A DNA stretch of 64,000 nucleotides from Mactromeris polynyma. Its lineage: Eukaryota > Mollusca > Bivalvia > Venerida > Mactridae. Numbering within the stretch: position 1 is the stretch's first letter; every line of letters begins with the position of its first letter. The notes beneath the pieces are model-generated. The model had not been told where the DNA came from, did no database searches, and saw only the letters and a program-made list of their open reading frames with translations. Made by a program: the position numbers and the translations under genes. This document shows positions 22,965 to 33,863 of this stretch, in pieces. The stretch spans positions 6,719,401-6,783,400 of the forward strand of contig JASFXZ010000013.1 of the NCBI GenBank assembly GCA_032209605.1, read 5' to 3'.

Positions 22965-23100
22965 TGTGGGTTAGATGGTACAGAGCGCCATACTAGTGTT
23001 CAGGGGTTTGCGAGTTCGAGCCCTACATGCGCATTTTCCTTGATTTACTTCAATGGTGGCAGTGATGTTTGATGGCTAAAGGTGGTTGAGCCTCAAATGC
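22965..23100 (+). mobile_element. tRNA-derived SINE head, copy 1
   Basis: GGTTAGATGGTACAGAGCGCC followed by GCGAGTTCGAGCCC has the A-box/B-box spacing of a tRNA-derived SINE. A tail with CCTTGATTTACTTCAATGG is shared with the copy at 48840. Confidence 0.6.
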
Positions 23101-23120
23101 TGGAAGTCGGAGGAGTATAA

Positions 23121-23230
23121 TGGTGTGGGGTAAGCTGGTTGACTCAGTCGGTAGAGCACCATATACTAGTGTTTAGGGGGTCCCGAGTTAAAGGCCTACA
23201 TCGGATCAGGCACTCTTTCTACTTTTGATT
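23121..23230 (+). mobile_element. tRNA-derived SINE head, copy 2
   Basis: GACTCAGTCGGTAGAGCACC, AGTGTTTAGGGGGTC and a worn B box (CCGAGTTAAAGGCC). Same family as the 22965 and 48840 copies, so this is a tandem pair. Confidence 0.6.
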
Positions 23231-23759
23231 CCTTCATTTGTATGTCTAATGTTTAATTTTCAACATGAACATGGCCATTCTTGAATGCGATAACAACAAA
23301 AGCATGCCCTGCATATTATTCACATTTTTCCATATCTGGTAGATCGTACCAAGTTTCATACATGTCCCTTTCAAAGTTAAGCAATTTCTTTTTTAACAGA
23401 ATCTACTGATCAAATATTGCCAAAACCTTGCAGATCTATCTAGATCTATGCTGGTCAATCATGGCAGTATATCCACATTTTGTTAAATACAGACCCGTAA
23501 ACGGACGGACAGGAGTAACCAAAGTTATAATTCGTTGAAAACATTGTACTTCAATAATGAGCTAGTTTTACAAAAAGTAAAACCGGGCAGTCAAACATCT
23601 GATCGGCAGTACACGGATCGAAGTCCGCTACATCATATGCTACGTCATATTGTTACGAACAGAAATCGTTTTGAGATGACCCCCATTTAGCGCAATTGTC
23701 TTGTCAATAATAGACGATCGAACAATTATAATCTTCAATAGGTAATAAGTTTCACGACA

Positions 23760-23831
23760 AATATTATAATCAAAATCTAAGTTTTCGTATTTTCTTTTAG
23801 ACGTAGTAGAGCTAGACTCTTGCGATTCCAT
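23760..23831 (-). other. Candidate first coding exon, minus strand
   Basis: ATG at 23831 opens MESQESSSTTSKRKYENLDF followed by DYN, a polar, acidic-basic start unlike the AT-rich noise that follows. It could be the first exon of the P2X7-domain gene, whose next visible exon begins DNTTLEYSFD. The donor is not clear (a GTGAAA lies near 23756). Confidence 0.3.
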
Positions 23832-24346
23832 GACTGCTTGTTTACAAATTATCACGCTGTGCGCGCATGCTCAGAACAGTCTTTAAAAATAGATCGAGTA
23901 TTCCACAACCGGCGTTACTTTCGGTTTGCTGACCACAGGTAAAACTCGTATTTTATCAATAACCAGTTGAAATCTTTCGGATTTTTGGCTGATGTTTGTT
24001 AGTTTATGTTGATTGTATGTGAATTTACCGGTTTTCAGCGAATAAGTGGATTTGACGTTGAAATCACACTCACTACCTTTAATTTGAAAATTGACTTGAA
24101 TATATCGGTAACTTCCTTGTTCACGCCCGGCATTAAACAGCAAAAATGTGATTTCACTTTGGACAATATCTACTTGGATGAAGGTTAAAGTCGATTTTAC
24201 TTTAAAAGAAAAACAATTCACGGTCGTTTTTTTAAATTTCGATATAAACATAAGTTGAAGTAGATGTATAATACGCATTATACTGATGTATATGCAGGGC
24301 CCGGACTGTACGGCCTTTAGCTATACTATATCCAGAACCTCGTTGG

Positions 24347-24464
24347 TGACGTCATCGGAAGAAGAGCGCTTCCGCCCAGACGACTATTAGGATATCTGCT
24401 GTCTTCCGAACACGACGTGTTATTGACTGTGAAAGAAGACCACATCTTAAAAGACATTTATCAG
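24347..24464 (+). promoter_or_regulatory. CRE/ETS-type promoter with untranslated first exon
   Basis: A perfect TGACGTCA (24347-24354) overlaps a CGGAAGAAG ETS-like site in a GC-richer island. The island runs into a purine-rich segment ending TTTATCAG|GTATTT at 24464, a good 5' splice site. This resembles a plus-strand start site with a non-coding exon. The gene it served is not found; the MULE inserted at 25003 sits in its presumed first intron. The minus-strand candidate exon at 23831 lies about 0.5 kb away, so the region could act as a bidirectional promoter. Confidence 0.4.
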
Positions 24465-25757
24465 GTATTTATACACTTACTGTTATGTCCGTCGGCTATC
24501 CGTAAACTGTAACTGCCACACCATACCTTACTGGAGACGAGGAGGACGGATTATTTTCATTATTTTAGGCTTTTTGGAAGGTTTTGAATTTAAACTTGCA
24601 TTGTGGCGATTTACATCTAGATGATACTCCCAACAATCAGAAATTTGATTATGACAGGGAGGCGCAAGTCATGTGGCAGTGGTTTAAAAGAGATTTAGTC
24701 TCGTGCTGTGCAATTTGAAAGAAAAAAGACTTGTGCAAATGTTAAAAATTGGTAAAAACGGAACGCTGGTTTAAGGTTATTGTGCAATGGCCGCCATTTT
24801 GTATCTTGTCTTGTGACATAAAATTTTCAAATAAAGATTATGCCACAAATTAGGCTTTATTTAATTTAATTATAAGTTCATAACGTAAAAAAACATGTTA
24901 TATTCAGTATGAATAATGAAATATTAAATTATAGAATTTTTAAAATGTCACTTAAATATTATCTATTTTTAGTGTCTAAATATTCCTATTTGTTGAAAGA
25001 TTGAATGACAGACTATTCTCTCCCTTTCCAGTTCCTCCCCCTGACGGTTCTCCCCCAATTTTTTTTTATAAGTTATCTTTTTAGTTTTGACTTAATCTAG
25101 TAATATTTCTTTATGAATATTATTAAAATAATATGTTTGATATTAAGTGCATTTTATGTTTTATGTTTATCTGAATTTAGTGTTTAAATAAATAAGCAAC
25201 AACTGGTATGCAATCACATTTACTTTTATACAAAATTTCTGAAAGAACATGTAGTCATTTACATGAAACAATATATAATACCAAATAAAGAGTAAAATCA
25301 GCTCTGTTGGATTTTTTTTCTTCTGTGAACTTAAATATTTTCAATCACAAAAATATGACTTGGAGTAAAGATTTAATGAAGTTTTAATAAATTTTAATGA
25401 AATTAATTAAAAGGAAACTAAAATATGTTAATTAAGTTAGATTTTTTATTTATATGAAGAAAAGATAATATAATTTAAATAGAATAAATATGAAATTAAA
25501 AATTAATATGAATTTATGCTTTGTGTTATGAATTTTATGAACTGAAATTTTTTTTATTTTAAAGCTCATTAATATTATGGATGATCATATCACAAAAAAA
25601 TGTCAATTATATCAAAATTATTAAAAAAGATCATTTAATTCTAATACAAAAAAACAATGTCTGTTATATTAAACAGTCACAGAAAGCCACATTAACTTCA
25701 TGTCACTCCTCTTAATAGTTTTTACTCATCACTTCACATTGTTTCAACCTGAACTGT

Positions 25758-26550
25758 TTATTCTTCATACTGAGGGCCATATGCCGAGGCACAGCCTTCA
25801 AGCAATTCACTGGTCTGAATATTCCCTGCAGAATAATTCTTCCAAAGCTCCCTTATCTTTTCCTCAATCTTGCGTGCTGCTGGACGAACACGACGCGTAG
25901 AAATACCATCTCTGAGGTGACGCAACTCATATGACACTTCTTCAGCCTCACACTGTAAGACAGGTACCAGTCTGTAAAATGACAAGCTCAAACCCCCAGC
26001 CTTTCGGTTCAATTTGTTATGCCACCCTGAAAATATTATAGTTTGGAAACATGAAGTAAATGTTTACATTATACAGTATTCCACACAATTTATATTCAAG
26101 TCGACTATTTTCGATCATAGCAATGATCTTCATCAGAACATCAAATTATTTTTGTAAAATATTTAATGCCAGTTATTTTTAAACTCATGTGTGTCAAGTG
26201 CAATGTATAGGCGAAACTTGTTTGGTATATATATATATTGATGTAGAAGTTCATTGTAAAAATATTTTCACAAAATAATTACCTTCACAATCGTTGTTGG
26301 TGCGGATGGTAAGACCATACACAGACCATGACTCAATGGTGAAGATTGGGTGGTTCATCCACTGATGTTCCATATAGGAGATGAGGTTATGTAGAGGTTC
26401 ACTGTTTGCTCTTGATGATGGTAGCCCGGCGAGAGTATGCTGGCTTCAGTCCCACTTCTTGGACCTTGCGCCACACAGCCTGTGTAAAATGGAAGACACA
26501 ACCTTTCACTGTGGCACCAGGAAATACCTGTCTCACTGCTAACCAGGCAG
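25758..26550 (-). pseudogene. MULE transposase, C-terminal exons
   Basis: Exon 26550-26283 follows CATTTTTTCAG and encodes AWLAVRQVFPGATVKGCVFH and FTQAVWRKVQEVGL, the CxFHFxQxxWR core of MULE transposases. A frameshift then occurs near 26400, where a segment of about 20 residues usual in relatives is missing, and the frame resumes as NSEPLHNLISYMEHQWMNHP and SWSVYGLTIRTNNDCE. The donor GAAG|GTAATT joins, across a 256-base intron, to exon 26026-25758 (acceptor AATATTTTCAG) starting GWHNKLNRKAGG and ending with a stop. The joined NDCEGWHNKLN is the usual MULE motif next to the last catalytic residues. The upstream catalytic part is not visible, so the gene is a defective derivative. Confidence 0.78.
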
Positions 26551-27497
26551 CTGAAAAAATGATGTGTATGAATATACAAAATTCTATATATCGTTAAATG
26601 ACTTGTAAACTTTATTTGTAATCAAATAATAACACATAGTGTAATACACAATATTTTATAAATTATAGATTTATATGTATTCATAGATTTTTTTTCCCAT
26701 TTATCACTGAGGAAGCTGATAGAGATTCATATTGATATATTTATATGTTTTCTTATGTTTTGTCAATGGCATTTGAAAATTTTAGATCAGACTTTAAGAT
26801 TACATAACATTTATAACAATATCTTTAGTATAATATTCAGTTCTATGTATTGACATTATTGACTCTTGTACATGTATCATTTATAAAAGATGACCAATAA
26901 GTTTCTTGAAATGAAATTTTCTTGCCAATCTGATTAAGAACTTTTGATAGAATTTAAAGATATTAATTTAATGGTATGCATAACTAATTCCAATAAGAAT
27001 AAATAAGAACTTGAATAAATAAAGATTTTAACATATTTTTCAATATATTGAATAAAAATAAATATATGTAAAAGTTATGCAATAAGGGCATAAGTAATAA
27101 AATTTCAAATAAAGTTTTTTTTTCATAATTTATTTTGATGTTGAAATAAGTTTTATCTAGAATGTATATTTTCATATTACAAAACAAAGTAATGTAATGT
27201 AAATATGAAGAAACAAGGAAATGAGTTAGTTTTTTTGCTCCACTGTAAAATTTTCAAAAATGTAGTTACGCCCTTATTGCGTTAAGCCATCGATGTGAAC
27301 CTTTCTTCATTATACCAAAGTATAAAATTTGACAATTACAATGCATTCATATTTATTTTCTTAAAATTTGTATTCAATAATTAATATCTGATGATTATCC
27401 CATTATCTTTATAAGTTATCATTTCAGTTTTGACTTAAAGAACATGTAGTCATTAACACGAACCAATATATAATACCAAATAACTAATAAAAATACA

Positions 27498-30400
27498 GGG
27501 GGGCGTTTTATCAACGTGTCTTACGACGTTTTTTGTCGTAAGTCTGTCGTAAGACGCCGAATCTACGACAAGGGCGTTTTATCAACGTTTGTCGTAGCTA
27601 AGATGTCGTAACTTTGCCTATTTTTGTCGTAACTTTTAAGACAGGTCCGAGGCTGCCTTAGCGTGTCGTAACTCAAACAAAAATGGCCGCCATGTGAGTC
27701 CGCTTCAAAGACATTTTAAGCATTTTCAACAAATAAAGCATAATTCGAATACTTTTGGGACGAAGTGTTAATGACGGGTACGAAAATTAACGAGAGGGAA
27801 TCGCTTAAATGTGCTAAATGTAAACACAATTTAAGAAAATCAACTGAAATGCCTTCGCTGGATCCATGCCAGGTAATCGCTTTGTTTTTTCTCTCTTTTC
27901 ATAGATATATCAATATCACGTCCCACACTTTGTCATGACATATTGAATTTATGCATTTTACATTCAATAGCTGTCATTATTTCAAGGGAGAATACTCATT
28001 CATTGACTTCATTGACATGCCGAGAAAGCGCCAAATTTACGTATTATTTCATTAACTTGTTCGTTTATAAAGCACTTACGTCAGTCATAAAATAAATGCA
28101 TCTATTGATTTCATTTTATGAGTTGTGTGAGGAATATCTGTAACGTGTTACTTATAATAGTTAGTAAAAAGTAAACATTACCCCACCCACTTGTATCTGA
28201 CTTATCTCCGTTACTGTTGCTGAAAAGAAGACTTATTTTCAATTATTTATTAATAGTATGCAGTCACTGAATGGCATATTTGTTCTATTGCTATATTCCC
28301 TTGACGGTCCCATACCCATAATATGTTACCAATATATACAGGGATATTGGTCCCAGCAAAGACTTATATAAAATACTTATATTTAGGTATTTGGTCCCAG
28401 CCCTAATGTTTAGAACTTTGTGTTTTAGATCCTCCTCTTACCATTATTCTATTATATGCACTCAAGTGATCTGTGTTGGAGGCTCTAATTTAGACATGCC
28501 TACTATTACTCATTTTATGTTACAACAACACCTACTATCATGATACTCGGATATACTGGAATTAATACATATAAACAAGTTGTATTTTGGTTTTAGATTT
28601 CAATCATCAATGAGGTGCACCAGCACTCACATGATGTTTATCTGTGTATTACATTATTGCAATGTTCATTTTGTCATTAAAATGATGAAATTAATTTACA
28701 ACACACTTCTTCATTGCAGATTTACATCCAGACAGAGCATACTTGTATGCATAATATAATGGTGCAATGTCATACCATGAAATAGGATCAAACACTCAAT
28801 TAGATGTTTGTCTAAACAGGATATATGGTAAATATTATGCTTGAATGCAATAGTTCTTATAAATAAAATTTAGCATTGATTATATGAAATAAAATTCTTG
28901 GATGACAGTTCACTTTATAACTAAACATAGATAAATTACTTAAAATATATTCATTTAGCCAGATTATGGTAAAAGTTGACATTTCTATTGAATAATGTAC
29001 TGCTTGATATGAATTAATGAATTTAATGAATTGAATGTAAGTAATAAAAATGAATATTAAATTTGTGTATATATTAATTATTTTCAGGTATGTACATATA
29101 TGACCTGTTGGTTAATTGCAATGGACACAGGAACACATATGATATAAAATAAAGGAGCTTATACCACACAAGGAAAATAGAGACAAATCAATAGGTAATA
29201 ATCAGCAAATCTGTCATCATACCAACACATGAGTAAATATGACTATAGTGTCAGTTATTGAATTTGTGACATTCAAATTTAAATTGCTGTTTAAGGTGAT
29301 TCAACTTACATTTACATTTTAATGGAAACTTTACATTTTGTGTGATTAGTGATTATTGGATGGTTTAGCATTTCTATTGTCTTTATATTCCATATGATAA
29401 GCTGTACAAATATTGTAGTGTTTATTGCTCAGTACAGATAATGGTTATAAATGTGTCCTCTTGTACACAAATATACATGTAGCAAGGTGGTACTTTCTAC
29501 AGCCATCTCACAGGGATTTATTTGTGATTCTTCCCGTATCTACTCAGTGGTCTGAACAAATTTTTATCTCGACTTATTTGATAACACACTTATATGGCCT
29601 AGAATGTTTTGAAATTGTACTGAAAATAAATGGATTTGCATTTCTTGGATATATGCATATTAACGCTCTATTACAATTACATGTAATGTTAAGTTTAAAC
29701 AGTATCATTAAATATTATAGAGATTGTTTATGCTAGTTTTGTGCCTGTAAATGGAATCATTTAGATAAAATCAGGGACTATGTGTTATTGTGAGTTCTAG
29801 ATAAAAAAGAAAATATGAAATCATGTAGTAAAATGACAATCACATTTTTTAAAATAAACATTCAACCCCTACAATTATCTTTTTATTAGTTTCAACATAT
29901 TTATTTGTCTAAATTGTCATGTAATATGCAATAAATACAGGATAATAAAGTGCATGTAATAGACAAGTGGATAGAATTTGAAGCTAAAGCTTATTGAAAT
30001 TCTCTCCACTATCTTTTTATTGAAGGTAACTGATAACAAAGTGTACATGATATATAATTTAGTGATGAAATGAAGACCTGTGAATATTTAATAAAAAAAG
30101 GATGAACCAGCATTTGTGTTTCTTGTATCATTTCTATGTATATTCTCAAACATTGTCCAAACATCTTACATATTGTCCTCTACATTTGCACCTAGTAACA
30201 TTTAATTGTCATGGACTGGGTTTAGATCAGAATTGAAGTCTCTATCAACAAATAAAACAGACAATTAGCTACTTGGAACACATCAACATTGAATTTTATC
30301 TCTAGACCAGCAGACAACTTTTGGATCAATTTTCAGATTTTTTAAATCAGTTGGAAGAATATGAAAATGAATACACAGACTGCTATGGTCATACATATAT

Positions 30401-31732
30401 TGTAGAAAAGGAAATGAGTTCAGGAATTGTCATATAATACATAATTACACAAGCCAATTACTGTTTTATGGAAAGTATTGTACACAAAGTTCCAACTGCC
30501 AACCAAACAATTGAGATTTGAAGCTTATTATGTATATAAAGCATGGTTTTTGCTTAATGCAGAGACACAGGCATGCAAGCTGAACTTCTGTACATCCATA
30601 CCATGTAGTAAACACTGTAGAATCAGGTCTGAATTTACTTCCTACACATATGAAAGCTACTTTATTTTGTTGGAAATCTTCCTATTTCACGGAAATATAA
30701 ACCATATATATATATATATGTCCGTGCTATTCTAAATAACCATATTTGTGGCTTTGATACTGTGCAATACAATTGGTTGAACTAAATGCAAGTAAATACT
30801 ACCAAGCTGAAAGATGGGTACTCTATTGAATACACAGTGTAGTGTAGTCATATACATAAAACAAAGATTTAATCATTTAGATGTAGGCCTATATATATAT
30901 TTAATTGCAGAAATTAATATTGTACACATACATTTTAATTAAGGTGGAGTTAAGTTGTGACCATTACTATATATGACCCATATGAGGCTCATCAGGATAA
31001 AGTAACATAATCACAAGGGCTGAAATACATTGTTAATGTCAACAACACATGTGTGCATCTGTATAATATTCACAGAATGAACTCTAGTGACAGGAATAAA
31101 CCTTTATCTACTTGTACCTTAAGTACCTTGATGCATATATACATCTTCTAGACACAATATGCTCCTCTTATTTACATTGATGAATGATTACAACCACCAG
31201 TATTCTTAGTCATGTTAATTACAGTTTTATTTTCATGAGATATATATCGTGAACAGTTTAAGTACATTCACATATCCGTGCTATTCAGATCGGATCCACA
31301 CAAAAATGATACATTTTTGAAGTGCTTATGTTAAAGTGAATCGGCAGTGGTTTTCATGTTTTATTCGTCTATCTGTCGTCATTAACATATTTTTGTTCCA
31401 TGTTGTATGTATTCTGATAACTTTATAAATTTATCTACCTAAGTTTCTCCGATAATCGCAGATATAAGCGTTTAAAAAGTCCGTTTCATGTTAACTATTT
31501 ACATTGACGACGCGAATTTGACAGGTGCGTGGGAGAATGACGCACCGGAAGTTACGTATTCTAGACCGCGTCCCGATTTTTACCGTCTTACGACAACATT
31601 TTGTCGCAGCTACGACACTCGAGTTACGACACCGTTGATAAAACGGTCTGACGATGTCTTATTTATTTGTCGTAAGTTCTGGAGTTAAGATAAGACATGT
31701 CGTAGCTACGACATCTTGATAAAACGCCCCCC
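27498..31732. mobile_element. 4.2-kb unclassified DNA transposon with compound inverted ends
   Basis: GGGGGGCGTTTTATCAA at 27498 is mirrored at 31732. Each end then carries further inverted blocks: CGTTTTATCAACG recurs at 27567-27583, TTGATAAAACGGT lies near 31634, and GTCGTAA/GTCGTAGC hexamer-like motifs are repeated many times. Target duplication is unclear (ACA on the left, AGA on the right). One plausible coding exon (27771-27872) lies just inside the left end; the remaining interior is AT-rich without domain-like frames. It is inserted in the MULE. Confidence 0.65.
27771..27872 (+). CDS. Candidate first exon with CxxC motif, inside the 4.2-kb element
   Basis: ATG at 27771 opens a 34-codon frame with MTGTKINERESLKCAKCKHN and a following RKSTEMPSLDPCQ, ending at a CAG|GTAATC donor. 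The CAKC pair suggests half of a small zinc-binding motif. Composition differs from the AT-rich interior. A further ATGGCCGCCAT|GTGAGT sequence near 27683 could be an alternative start or donor. I cannot find the following exon, so function is unknown. Confidence 0.35.
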
Positions 31733-32164
31733 AGATACTTAGATCATAATTATTTAACTGAAATTTCTTGATTCTTGAGTAATGAATTAATAAACACCTC
31801 ATTTATCAATATATTGAATTGAATTGAATTATCTCTTGACAGCAAACTTCAAGCACATGTGTATTATATTTCTATTTTCTATTCATATTAATATAATTTT
31901 CAGTTTCATAGTTATTTTTAATAATTTATTTACATGTTTTTTTTCACATACTTTAGTCCTTTTTTTAATTTTGCATGAATAATGTTGTTTATTTACTTTG
32001 TTACATATATTTTGGATTTTTTTTCTTTCAAATTCAAAAAAAAAGCATTTTGTAATCATCAGTCAGTAGATCTATAAATATTACCTTTATTCACTAAGAT
32101 CAAATTAAAAGAAAAAAAAAATCAACAATTTCATACATCTATGAAATAAAAAAAAAATTCCTAC

Positions 32165-32248
32165 CTGTTCCACATATGCGGTGCTGCCACTTATGACAAG
32201 AGTCACATGAAATTCAATGTTGTCTTGGACGTACATATGAAGCACACT
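32165..32248 (-). pseudogene. PHD-like Cys/His exon of the MULE
   Basis: On the minus strand, an acceptor (TATTTGTTTAG) and a donor (ACAG|GTAGGA) bound an exon. One frame reads ISCDSCHKWQHRICGTG, matching the CDxCxxWQHxxC core of PHD-like fingers that accompany MULE transposases. A TGA lies immediately before ISCD in that frame, so the exon is broken or its true start is later. It lies at the 5' side of the MULE gene. Confidence 0.5.
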
Positions 32249-33100
32249 CTAAACAAATATCCGACATAATTTAATTTCTACAAACACTTTAATCCAAATT
32301 ATATTTCAATGCTTAGTAATCACAGTATAGTAACACCATAAATTATCAATATACAATGAATATTTTTGAAATATGATATCCTTATATAAGCAAAATTTTA
32401 TCAATAAAAACATTTTGTTTGTTGCAACATTTTAAGTGTTAATTAAAGGCACATTCACTTATTATTTAGACAGATCAAATTAGTTTAACATCAAAGCAAT
32501 TTATTTCAGGTATGAAAAACAATCAATCTGTTTTTAAATAATTACTATTAATCTTTAAGATCAAAGAAGAAAAAAACATCTAAATACTTCAATAAAATAT
32601 TGTTTTCTTTAATTTGTATCAATTAATAATAAACTTACCCATTTATTTAACATCTAAATACTTCAAATATAATGTACAAATAAAAATAAAAATGGGGGGG
32701 AACTGTCTGCATATTTGCAATTATGCAGACGGTTCTCCCCCAAAATAGGGAGAGAACCGTCAGGGAGGAAACGTCAGGGGAGGAACTGGTAAGGGAGAGA
32801 ATAGTCTGACTACCGAAAGATTTCTACAACCGCTATGTCAATCCCACTTAATATCGCCCCCTTAGTGCAGTAAGGTGCCAAGTGACTTTTTTATGTTTTC
32901 GAGATAATCGCATTTAAATGTTTTACTTACTAGAAAATGAATATATTGCAAATAAAATCTTTCATGGTTGTAGACATTGTGTAGATTTATATACCCAAGA
33001 AGTGCGACATGACTTACTTCATTAATTATGCATATTTAATTAATTTTGTGTTATGGTACTTTTAAGCATTAAACAATTTCTTGAAAGTATAGTGGAAAAA

Positions 33101-33435
33101 GGTACCATATGACATATGGTACCTTTATACTCCAAGCATTTTCTTATTTACTGAATGCTAAAAGGTACCATATGACATATGGTACCTTTATACTCCAAGC
33201 ATTTTCTTATTTACTGAATGCTAAAAGGTACCATATGACATATGGTACCTTTATACCCTAAACATTTTCTTATGTAATGAATGCTAGGAAGTGCCATATG
33301 ACATATGGTACCTTTATTTCCAAGCATTTTCTTATGTTATGAATGCTATAAAGCGTCATATGTCATGTGGTACCTTTTTGACCTCAATACTTTACAATAC
33401 AACATGTACCATGTGACAATATGGTACCTTTTAGC
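33101..33435. repeat. Subterminal array of GGTACCATATG palindromes, left
   Basis: A unit of about 63-66 bp is repeated about five times. Each unit has a near-perfect palindrome (GGTACCATATG, A/C spacer, CATATGGTACC) plus a CCAAGCATTTTCTTA-type spacer. The outer units are the most diverged. Because the same palindromes occur at the other end of the element, transposase binding sites are a reasonable guess. Confidence 0.8.
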
Positions 33436-33863
33436 CCTAAATATTTCATTAAGTATGATCAAACAACGGCTCTATTATGGTAATATAGTACATTTTGTCC
33501 GTAACAAAACTTCAAATGCGTATAATTATCAAGCAGATAATCGGTTATTTTAGAAGTTTACAAAATTAATAGTTGCTTTACTAATGAAGTTTTAATGTCA
33601 AACTTATTTTTTTAATTAATTAGTTTAGAGCATTTGAATCAAATGTTTTATTTATTGAATACAGTAATCGAATACAGTAATCAATACTTGAATGATGAAT
33701 AATACGAGTACATTTAAAAGAAAACGACTAAATTTTACATCCACATTCAGCTGAAAGGAGTTACTACCATTTGATATATTGGGACATATTTAAGCCCTTG
33801 TTCATCCAGTGTACTTGCACTGGTAATTGTTTTCACAACATAATTATGTGTGTTCAGTACTGT

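Larger units (their letters stand above)
25003..32814 (-). mobile_element. 7.8-kb MULE-type DNA transposon with nested insertion
   Basis: Both ends carry CAGACTATTCTCTCCC followed by CAGTTCCTCCCC-type and TGACGGTTCTC-type blocks in inverse orientation (25009 onward, and back from 32808). The right end has an extra copy of the CTCCCTGACG block and a hairpin. GAAAGATT flanks both ends (24995-25002, 32815-32822), an 8-bp target duplication of Mutator-like size. The six outermost bases pair poorly. Inside are minus-strand MULE exons (25758-26550), a PHD-like exon (32165-32248) and an inserted 4.2-kb element (27498-31732). Sequences at 25067-25290 are partly repeated at 27411-27480. Confidence 0.75.

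Noticed and set aside
23883..24278. 131-residue minus-strand frame
   Set aside because: No domain, overlaps an opposite-strand frame of similar quality, lies in the presumed promoter region, and internal near-inverse motifs (GTCGATTTTAC, GTGATTTCAC) suggest repeat origin.
29425..30735. Open frames of 85-103 residues inside the 4.2-kb element
   Set aside because: Rich in Tyr, Phe, Ile and Leu from AT-rich DNA, with no motif of a transposase; not supported as genes.
33101..33435. CRISPR-like array of regularly spaced repeats
   Set aside because: Spacers are also repeated and the units are palindromic, diverging outward; it is a transposon subterminal array in eukaryotic DNA.
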